NCBI GenBank assembly: GCA_016213205.1
Contig: JACRAZ010000102.1
Location: 1-64,000, forward strand
Reading direction: 5' to 3'
DNA: 64,000 bases
Origin: Burkholderiales bacterium
Lineage (GTDB): Bacteria > Pseudomonadota > Gammaproteobacteria > Burkholderiales > Burkholderiaceae_C
The position numbers and the translations under genes were made by a program. Positions within the stretch are counted from its first letter, which is position 1. Each line of letters starts with the position of its first letter. The notes beneath the pieces are model-generated. The model was not told the DNA's origin and did no database searches. It saw nothing but the letters and a program-made list of their open reading frames with translations. Shown here piece after piece: positions 57,789 to 64,000 of the stretch.

Positions 57789-57826
57789 GTACGCTTCGCG
57801 CTCTGCGAACCCTGCGAGAGCCCCGC

Positions 57827-58540
57827 ATGAACAAGATCTACCCGAGCGCAGCCGCCGCGCTGCAAGGCATCGTGCACGATGGCCAGTTGCTCGCCGTCGG
57901 CGGCTTCGGCCTGTGCGGCATTCCCGAGGCCCTGATCGACGCGCTGCAGGCCAGCGGCGTGAAGGGCCTGACCGTGATCTCGAACAACGCCGGGGTGGAT
58001 GGCTTCGGCCTCGGCAAGCTGCTCGAGACGCGCCAGATCAAGAAGATGATCTCCAGCTACGTGGGCGAGAACAAGGAGTTCGAGCGCCAGTACCTGGCCG
58101 GCGAGCTGGAGCTGGAATTCACGCCCCAGGGCACGCTGGCCGAGAAGCTGCGCGCCGGCGGCGCCGGCATCCCGGCCTTCTTCACCCGCACCGGCGTGGG
58201 CACGCTGGTGGCCGAGGGCAAGGAAACCCGTGAGTTCGACGGCCACACCTACGTGATGGAGCGTGCGCTGGTGCCCGACGTGTCACTGGTCAAGGCCTGG
58301 AAGGCCGACAAGAGCGGCAACCTGCTGTTCCGCCGCACCGCGCGCAACTTCAACCCGGCCGCGGCGATGGCCGGCAAGATCACCGTGGTGGAAGTGGAAG
58401 AGATCGTCGAGACCGGCAGCTTCGACCCCGACAGCGTGCACCTGCCCGGCATCTACGTGCACCGCCTCGTGCTGAACGCCACCCCCGAGAAGCGCATCGA
58501 GAAGCGCACGATCACCGAAAAAGCAAAGGCAGGAGTCTGA
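57827..58540 (+). CDS. scoA: 3-oxoacid CoA-transferase subunit A
   Basis: Alpha subunit (237 aa) of succinyl-CoA:3-ketoacid CoA-transferase. Coenzyme-A-transferase signature [23 protein letters not shown] (about residues 19-41), [12 protein letters not shown], and [17 protein letters not shown]. Gives acetoacetyl-CoA from acetoacetate, which would use acetoacetate released by keto-acid cleavage enzymes. Two bases before scoB. Confidence 0.95.
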   Translation: MNKIYPSAAAALQGIVHDGQLLAVGGFGLCGIPEALIDALQASGVKGLTVISNNAGVDGFGLGKLLETRQIKKMISSYVGENKEFERQYLAGELELEFTPQGTLAEKLRAGGAGIPAFFTRTGVGTLVAEGKETREFDGHTYVMERALVPDVSLVKAWKADKSGNLLFRRTARNFNPAAAMAGKITVVEVEEIVETGSFDPDSVHLPGIYVHRLVLNATPEKRIEKRTITEKAKAGV

Positions 58541-58542
58541 CC

Positions 58543-59181
58543 ATGGCCTGGACCCACGACGAGATGGCCGCCCGCGCGGCCAAGGAACTGCAGGACGGCT
58601 ACTACGTGAACCTGGGCATCGGCCTGCCGACGCTGGTGGCCAACTTCGTGGCGCCCGACATCGAGGTGTGGCTGCAAAGCGAGAACGGCATGCTGGGCAT
58701 CGGCCCGTTCCCCACCGAGGACGAGGTGGACGCCGACCTCATCAACGCCGGCAAGCAGACGGTGACCACCATCCCCGGCTCGTCGATCTTCGGCAGCCAC
58801 GACAGCTTCGCGATGATCCGCGGCGGCAAGATCAACCTCTCGATCCTGGGCGCGATGCAGGTCAGCGAGAAGGGCGACCTGGCCAACTGGATGATCCCGG
58901 GCAAGATGGTCAAGGGCATGGGCGGCGCGATGGACCTGGTGGGCGGCGTCAAGAGCGTGGTGGTGCTGATGGAGCACGTGGCCCGCAAGAAGGACGGCGG
59001 CTTCGACCTGAAGATCCTGCCGCAGTGCACGCTGCCGCTCACCGGCGTGGGCGTGGTCGACCGCATCATCACCGACCTGGCGGTGCTGGACATCACGCCG
59101 CACGGGCTGAAGGTGGTCGAGATGGCGCCCGGCGTCACGCGGGACGAGCTGCAATCGAAGACCGGCGTGCCGCTGCAGTGA
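58543..59181 (+). CDS. scoB: 3-oxoacid CoA-transferase subunit B
   Basis: Beta subunit (212 aa) with the catalytic Glu47 in [13 protein letters not shown]. Other family blocks: [56 protein letters not shown]. Paired with scoA; both are divergent from the PAS-LuxR gene. Ends in front of a strong hairpin. Confidence 0.95.
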   Translation: MAWTHDEMAARAAKELQDGYYVNLGIGLPTLVANFVAPDIEVWLQSENGMLGIGPFPTEDEVDADLINAGKQTVTTIPGSSIFGSHDSFAMIRGGKINLSILGAMQVSEKGDLANWMIPGKMVKGMGGAMDLVGGVKSVVVLMEHVARKKDGGFDLKILPQCTLPLTGVGVVDRIITDLAVLDITPHGLKVVEMAPGVTRDELQSKTGVPLQ

Positions 59182-59190
59182 GACGGCCGG

Positions 59191-59211
59191 GCGGCGCCCG
59201 CGTGGCGCCGC
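59191..59211. terminator. bidirectional terminator hairpin
   Basis: GCGGCGCC, loop CGCGT, GGCGCCGC: perfect 8-bp stem between the convergent scoB (stop 59181) and HD-GYP gene (stop 59222). Confidence 0.6.
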
Positions 59212-59221
59212 TGTTGCGGCC

Positions 59222-60475
59222 TCAGCGGGGCGCTTGGCCGGCCGAGGCCAGCGTGAGCCACAGCGGCACCAGCCGCGCATCGGCCAGCACGGCCTCGTCG
59301 GTCTCGGGCCAGAGGCTGTCGCGGCCGATCGTGTTGATGCGGTAGCGCAGCTCGCGCATCGCCAGCGCGATCTCGAAGCGCTCGCGCGGCTCGATCTCCG
59401 ATTCGGGCAGCGACCACAGGCCCATCGCGTTCCAGGCCATGCGCAGCCGGTGCAACCGGTGCGCCGCGCGCAGCGCCACCCGCTGCGATGCACCGTCCAC
59501 CTTGTCGGCGATCGACTTCGCCTGCTGCTCCATGCGCTGCAGCGCGGCGTCGAGCGAGCCCAGCTGCGCGAGCATGGCCTCGTCCAGCGGTTCGGGCGGT
59601 TCGGCCGGGGGTTCGGTGTCGGCCCAGCGGGTGATCGGGCCGGCCCAGGGGCCGGCCACCTCGCCGGGCACGAACTTCAGTGCAAAGCTGGCGCGCGCCG
59701 GCGCCGCGGCGCGCTGGTCGGCGATGCCCAGCACCAGTTCGGCCACCGCCATCAGCTGCCCCAGCGGCGAGATGGCCGCACCCAGCTGCTGGAACGGGTA
59801 GCCGGTGCCGTCCAGCCGTTCGTGGTGTTCGCACACGGCGCGGGTGATCTCGGCCGGGTAGTCGGTCAGCTCGGACAGCAGCAAGCTGCCGATGTGCGGG
59901 TGCGCGGCGAGCTGGCGGTATTCACGCAGGTCGAGCTGCCGGCCGGCGCGCAGGTATTCAGGGTTGACATAGATCTCGCCCAAGTCGTGCAGCAGGCCCA
60001 CGAGCATGGCGCGTTGCATGAAGCTGGCCGAGGCCTTGGCGTGCCAGGCCAGCGCGCCGGCCAGCGCCATGGCACGCAGGGCATGGGCGTAGCTGCCGGG
60101 CGTGATGGCCCGGCCGGCCGTGAGCAGCAAGCGAACCACCGGATGCAGCGGCATCGCGGCCGCATGGCCGCGCAACTCAGCGGCGCAGGGCTTGAACAGG
60201 TTGCGCAGCGGGTCCGCCCCTTCCAGCAGCTCGGTCAGGTCGCGCACCAGCGTGTCGGGTGCAATGCCGCCTTCGATGGGCGGCACGCGCCCGGCCGGGT
60301 TGCGCAGCAGGTGCTGGACCAGCCGCTGGTGCAGTGCCGGATCGGCTTGCAGGTCTTCCGCCTGGATGAGCGGGGGCGGCACGGTCCCGGCCGGCACCAC
60401 GCCGCCACAGGCATTGGCCAGCGTGAGCTGCGCGAAGGGATTGACCTGCAGGAACGTGCCGGGGTTGGAGTCCAC
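59222..60475 (-). CDS. HD-GYP-type phosphodiesterase
   Basis: Protein of 417 aa with an HD-GYP domain, the class that hydrolyses c-di-GMP. Metal residues: HDLGE (His163-Asp164), His in AAHPHIG (192/194), and the full signature HHERLDGTGYP (217-227). The N-terminal ~120 residues have no clear sensor domain; the C-terminal ~130 residues are helical and of unknown role. No transmembrane segment is seen. With the GGDEF protein at 37814 it is the only visible c-di-GMP gene pair. Confidence 0.88.
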   Translation of the reverse strand: MDSNPGTFLQVNPFAQLTLANACGGVVPAGTVPPPLIQAEDLQADPALHQRLVQHLLRNPAGRVPPIEGGIAPDTLVRDLTELLEGADPLRNLFKPCAAELRGHAAAMPLHPVVRLLLTAGRAITPGSYAHALRAMALAGALAWHAKASASFMQRAMLVGLLHDLGEIYVNPEYLRAGRQLDLREYRQLAAHPHIGSLLLSELTDYPAEITRAVCEHHERLDGTGYPFQQLGAAISPLGQLMAVAELVLGIADQRAAAPARASFALKFVPGEVAGPWAGPITRWADTEPPAEPPEPLDEAMLAQLGSLDAALQRMEQQAKSIADKVDGASQRVALRAAHRLHRLRMAWNAMGLWSLPESEIEPRERFEIALAMRELRYRINTIGRDSLWPETDEAVLADARLVPLWLTLASAGQAPR

Positions 60476-60602
60476 GTCGGGGCGTTGCGGGCAGTGGCGG
60501 ATCTTAGGGGTGTCGACCGTTTGCGGGGCGATGTGAGGCCCGTGTGGAGAAAGTCTCAGCCCTGACAGCGCAGGACGTCACGCGACGGCACCCTGCGCCG
60601 CG

Positions 60603-61643
60603 TCAAGCCGCCGCGAGGGCGCGCGCGCAGGCGGGCACGATGCCCGGGCCGCGGTAGATCAGGCCTGTGTACACCTGCACCAGGTCCGCGCCTGCGGCGC
60701 GCATGGCCAGCGCGTCCTCGGCACACATCACGCCGCCCACGCCGATGATCGGGAAGCCCGGGCCGAGCGCGGCACGCAGCTGCCGGATCACCTGGTTGCT
60801 GGCCTCGCGCACCGGGGCGCCGGACAGGCCCCCGGCCTCCTCCGCATGGCGCAGGCCGGCCACCGCGTCGCGCGAGAGCGTGGTGTTGGTCGCGATCACG
60901 CCATCGATGCCGTGCCGGTGCAGGCTGGCGGCGATCAGCGTGATCTGCGCTTCGTCGAGATCGGGCGCGATCTTCAGGAACATCGGCACCTGGCGGCCAT
61001 GTTGCGCGGCCAGGGCGCGGCGGCGCGACTGCAGGGCCTCGAGCAAGGCATCGAGGGCCTCGTCGCTTTGCAGGGCGCGCAGGTTCTTCGTGTTGGGGCT
61101 CGAGATGTTGATGGTGACGTAGTCGGCATGCGGGTACACACCTGTCAGGCCCAGCAGGTAGTCGTCGACCGCGCGCTCGATCGGTGTGCTGGCGTTCTTG
61201 CCGATGTTCAGGCCCAGGATGCCGCCGGCGGCCCGGAAGCTGTGCGCCCGCTGCACGTTGGCGAGGAAGGCGTCCAGCCCCTCGTTGTTGAAACCCAGGC
61301 GGTTGATCAGGGCATCGGCGGGGACCAGGCGGAAGATGCGTGGCTTCGGGTTGCCCGGCTGGCCCTTGGGCGTGACCGTGCCCACCTCGATGAAGCCGAA
61401 CCCCATCGCGCCCAGGCCATCGATGCAGCGGCCGTTCTTGTCCAGCCCCGCGGCGAGGCCGATCCGGTTTGGAAAGCGCAGCCCGGCCAGCACCACCGGG
61501 TCGTCGACGCGGGGCTTGGACCACAGGCATTGCAGCGGCGTGTTCTGGAAGCGGGCAAGCGCATCGAGCGTGAGCTCATGGGCGCGCTCGGCATCCAGCC
61601 CGAAGAGAAACGGGCGGGTGAGGGCGTAGGGGACGATGGCCAT
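60603..61643 (-). CDS. pyrD: dihydroorotate dehydrogenase (class 2)
   Basis: Quinone-linked pyrimidine biosynthesis enzyme (346 aa). N-terminal membrane-association helix region ([24 protein letters not shown]), FMN-binding core [42 protein letters not shown], catalytic Ser in [14 protein letters not shown], and the end [12 protein letters not shown]. Divergent from rpiA with 43 bases between the chosen starts. Confidence 0.96.
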   Translation of the reverse strand: MAIVPYALTRPFLFGLDAERAHELTLDALARFQNTPLQCLWSKPRVDDPVVLAGLRFPNRIGLAAGLDKNGRCIDGLGAMGFGFIEVGTVTPKGQPGNPKPRIFRLVPADALINRLGFNNEGLDAFLANVQRAHSFRAAGGILGLNIGKNASTPIERAVDDYLLGLTGVYPHADYVTINISSPNTKNLRALQSDEALDALLEALQSRRRALAAQHGRQVPMFLKIAPDLDEAQITLIAASLHRHGIDGVIATNTTLSRDAVAGLRHAEEAGGLSGAPVREASNQVIRQLRAALGPGFPIIGVGGVMCAEDALAMRAAGADLVQVYTGLIYRGPGIVPACARALAAA

Positions 61644-61686
61644 AATGCCGGATTCTCCCAGACCCCCTTTTGTGCGAGACAAGCTG

Positions 61687-62352
61687 ATGACCCAGGACGA
61701 ACTCAAGGCGCTGGTGGGCCGCGCGGCGCTGGACCACGTGGTGCCAGGCAGCGTGGTCGGTGTCGGCACCGGCTCCACCGTGAACCACTTCATCGATGCG
61801 CTGGCCACGATGAAGGAGCGGATCGCGGGTGCCATCTCCAGCTCGGTGGCCAGCACCGAGCGGCTGCGTGCGCGCGGGATCCCGGTGTTCGAGGCGGCCG
61901 AGGTGGAACGCATGCCGGTGTATATCGACGGGGCCGACGAGATCGATGCGCGTGGCCACATGATCAAGGGCGGTGGCGCGGCGCTGACGCGCGAGAAGAT
62001 CGTGGCCGACCTGTGCGAACGCTTCGTGTGCATTGCCGACGCCTCCAAGCAGGTGGCCGTGCTGGGCCGCTACCCGCTGCCGGTGGAGGTGATCCCGATG
62101 GCCGCGGCCCAGATCGCGCGCCGCTTTGCCGCGGCCTACGGCGGCCAGGCGTTGCCGCGTGAGGGCGTCGTCACCGACAACGGCAACCTGATCCTCGACG
62201 TGCGCGGCCTGGCGATTGCCGATCCGCTGGCCATGGAGACCGAAATCAACCAGTGGCCCGGCGTGGTGACGGTGGGCATCTTCGCGCGCCACCGCGCCCG
62301 CATCTGCCTGCTGGGCACCGAGCAGGGCGTCAGGACGCTGGCTTTCGATTGA
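61687..62352 (+). CDS. rpiA: ribose-5-phosphate isomerase A
   Basis: Interconverts ribose-5-P and ribulose-5-P (221 aa). Signature [44 protein letters not shown], with the catalytic Asp/Glu/Lys set, then [11 protein letters not shown]. Links the pentose phosphate and Calvin cycles, but stands apart from the cbb operon. Start chosen at MTQDELK; an in-frame ATG at 61636 would overlap the divergent pyrD start. Confidence 0.95.
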   Translation: MTQDELKALVGRAALDHVVPGSVVGVGTGSTVNHFIDALATMKERIAGAISSSVASTERLRARGIPVFEAAEVERMPVYIDGADEIDARGHMIKGGGAALTREKIVADLCERFVCIADASKQVAVLGRYPLPVEVIPMAAAQIARRFAAAYGGQALPREGVVTDNGNLILDVRGLAIADPLAMETEINQWPGVVTVGIFARHRARICLLGTEQGVRTLAFD

Positions 62353-64000
62353 GCCGGGCCGCGAACCGCGCGGGGTCCAGCGCGTCGAGCAGGCTGGCCG
62401 GTGCGGGCATCGGCGCCCCGGTGATCCAGGCGGCGAGCACCTCGCCGGCCAGCGCGGCGTGGGTGATGCCGCGGGCACCATAACCGCAGGCGACAAACAA
62501 CCCGGGCACCCGTGGCGCGAAGCGCGGCTGGTCGGCCCGGTGGGCGGGTGGCGGGCCTGCCGAGGGCACGGGGCCCAGCATCGGCAGGCGGTCGGCGGGT
62601 TGCATGCGCCAACCCACGCGGCCTCGCAGGGCGAGGCCGGCATCGGGCACCGGCCAGCCCGTCAGCCGCCGCAAGGTGGCGAGGTTGTGGGCGTGGTCGT
62701 CCGCACGCACGCCGGCGTCGTCGTCATCGGCCTGCGAGGTGGCGCCACACAGCAGGCGGCCATCCGCCAGCCGCAGCGCGTAGCCCTGGTCGGCCACCGC
62801 CAGGGGCAGGGCGGGCCATGGGTCGTCAAGCATCGTCACCTGGCCCCGCAGCGATTGCCAGGGCCACGCCGGCTGGCCGAGCAGGTGCATGGCATCGGCG
62901 GCGTTCGCCACCACCACGGCCTCGGCCTGCTGCAGCACCTGCCCATCGGCGCCCAGCAGCTGCCACCCGGCCGGGCCGGCCTGCAGCCGCGCCACTGGGC
63001 AACGGGTGTGCAGCCGGATGTTGGGCGCAGCGAGCCACGAGGCCACCAGCGCTGCCGGCGACACCCAGCCACCGCCGGGGTAGTGCCATGCCGGCCCGGT
63101 GGGCGCCAGGCCGGTCAGCGCGGTGGCCTGATCCGCATCGAGGGCCTGAACCCACTCGGCCGGCAACGCCTGAGCGGCCAGCAGCGCCCGCATCGCCTCG
63201 ATGCCAAGCTGTCGTTCACCCCGCAGCAGGCCCGGCGCGCCGGGCAAGCGGCCTTGCGCGACGGCGGGCGCGATCACCCGTTGCGCCTCGAGTGCGGCGG
63301 CGCGCAGCCAGCGCGCGTGCGGCCCGTCGTGTGCATGCACGATGCCGTGGTACAGCCCGCCCGGGTTGCCGGACGTGGCTTGCGCGGCACCCGGGTGCTG
63401 TTCCAGCACGTCCACCTGCACCCCCTGCATGGCCAGTGCCCGGGCCACGCCGGCGCCCGCCAGGCCCGCACCGACCACCGTCACCTGCCCTGCGCCCGGC
63501 GACATCCGCCCCGGTGGCGGGGCGGGGCGGTGGTGGGGTGAAAAGCGGCCCACCGTGATCTCGCGCTTGCCGCCCACGCCCGGCGCCTTGTCCACCCTGA
63601 ACCCGGCGGCGGACAAACCGTCGCGCAACTCACGCGCGACGCTCCAGGTGGCCACGCTGGCACCCGGCGCGGCCAGGCGGGCCAGTGCACGCAGACGGTG
63701 GTGATCCCACATATCGGGGTTGCGGCTCGGCGCAAAGCCATCGAGGTAGAACGCATCGGCCTGCAGCACCAGTTCAGGCAAGGCCCGAGACACGTCGGCC
63801 AGCACCAGGTGCAGGCGCACCTGGCCACCGTCGAAATCCATCAGGTGGATGTCGGGCGTCAAGGGCGGCCAGGCCGCGAGCAGTGCCTCGGCCAGCGCGG
63901 GCATCGGCGAATCGGCATGGGCACGCCGCAGGTCGGCGCGGGTGAGCGGGTGCTTCTCGATCGAGACGAAGACGAGTTGGCGGCAGCGCTGCGGGTCTGC
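62330..64000 (-). CDS. mnmC: bifunctional tRNA modification protein MnmC, cut by the window edge
   Basis: Last steps of mnm5s2U synthesis at the tRNA wobble base. The visible part has the end of the N-terminal methyltransferase domain ([46 protein letters not shown]) and the complete C-terminal FAD-dependent demodification domain ([46 protein letters not shown]). The start codon lies beyond 64000. Its end overlaps the rpiA end by 23 bases, tail to tail. Confidence 0.93.
   Translation of the reverse strand, partial: ADPQRCRQLVFVSIEKHPLTRADLRRAHADSPMPALAEALLAAWPPLTPDIHLMDFDGGQVRLHLVLADVSRALPELVLQADAFYLDGFAPSRNPDMWDHHRLRALARLAAPGASVATWSVARELRDGLSAAGFRVDKAPGVGGKREITVGRFSPHHRPAPPPGRMSPGAGQVTVVGAGLAGAGVARALAMQGVQVDVLEQHPGAAQATSGNPGGLYHGIVHAHDGPHARWLRAAALEAQRVIAPAVAQGRLPGAPGLLRGERQLGIEAMRALLAAQALPAEWVQALDADQATALTGLAPTGPAWHYPGGGWVSPAALVASWLAAPNIRLHTRCPVARLQAGPAGWQLLGADGQVLQQAEAVVVANAADAMHLLGQPAWPWQSLRGQVTMLDDPWPALPLAVADQGYALRLADGRLLCGATSQADDDDAGVRADDHAHNLATLRRLTGWPVPDAGLALRGRVGWRMQPADRLPMLGPVPSAGPPPAHRADQPRFAPRVPGLFVACGYGARGITHAALAGEVLAAWITGAPMPAPASLLDALDPARFAARLNRKPAS

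Overview
The window is GC-rich (roughly 70%) bacterial chromosome, densely coded on both strands. It carries no rRNA, tRNA, CRISPR array, transposase or phage gene that I could find. The gene content points to a facultatively chemolithoautotrophic betaproteobacterium of the order Burkholderiales, probably the Rubrivivax/Ideonella/Leptothrix side. The evidence is an oxygen-tolerant uptake [NiFe]-hydrogenase, a red-type (form IC) RuBisCO operon with CbbX and CbbR, many LysR regulators, an orphan Bug-type binding protein and several hydrolase catabolic clusters. The genus is inference.

Layout. 0.3-4.7 kb (minus): membrane-bound hydrogenase operon hoxK-hoxG-hupE-hoxZ behind a sigma-54-type promoter. 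5.0-6.9 kb: a scar of gene remnants (C-terminal tail of a LacI regulator, 5'-truncated acyl-CoA synthetase, acylphosphatase, unusual ferredoxin). 6.6-17.2 kb: a catabolic locus on the minus strand with a TonB-dependent receptor, a GPH-type symporter, a GH1 beta-glucosidase fused to an amidohydrolase, and two type-B carboxylesterases. A LacI regulator is divergent, and two cre-like operators lie between it and the receptor. 17.3-20.2 kb: keto-acid cleavage enzyme plus 3-hydroxyacyl-CoA dehydrogenase with a divergent LysR gene. 20.1-22.8 kb: LysR, FAH-family hydrolase and SDR. 22.9-25.3 kb: glutathione-dependent formaldehyde dehydrogenase and a DEAD-box helicase. 25.4-30.2 kb: a second catabolic operon with an amidohydrolase paralogous to the fused one, an esterase, a Bug protein and an FAH hydrolase, with a divergent GntR regulator. 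30.3-35.6 kb: a deleted copy and an intact copy of one ABC substrate-binding gene flank MAPEG, alpha/beta-hydrolase, AraC/GlxA and methyltransferase genes. 35.7-42.7 kb: lytic transglycosylase, YCII-VOC fusion, diguanylate cyclase, and an Mla/MCE-type lipid transport operon.

42.7-52.1 kb: a compact Calvin-cycle operon cbbL-cbbS-rpe-cbbX-cbbF-cbbP-cbbT-cbbY, with cbbR divergent. With the hydrogenase about 40 kb away, this gives the core of growth on H2 and CO2. 52.2-59.2 kb: fatty-acid and keto-acid metabolism (3-hydroxyacyl-CoA dehydrogenase, ETF-ubiquinone oxidoreductase, SDR, succinyl-CoA:3-ketoacid CoA-transferase under a PAS-LuxR regulator). 59.2-64 kb: HD-GYP protein, pyrD, rpiA and mnmC, the last cut by the window edge.

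The candidate new system is the 6.6-17.2 kb locus. Receptor, symporter, bifunctional glycosidase-amidohydrolase, two esterases and a self-contained LacI switch look like a pathway that imports and dismantles a glycosylated, ester- and amide-containing compound. The substrate cannot be read from sequence.
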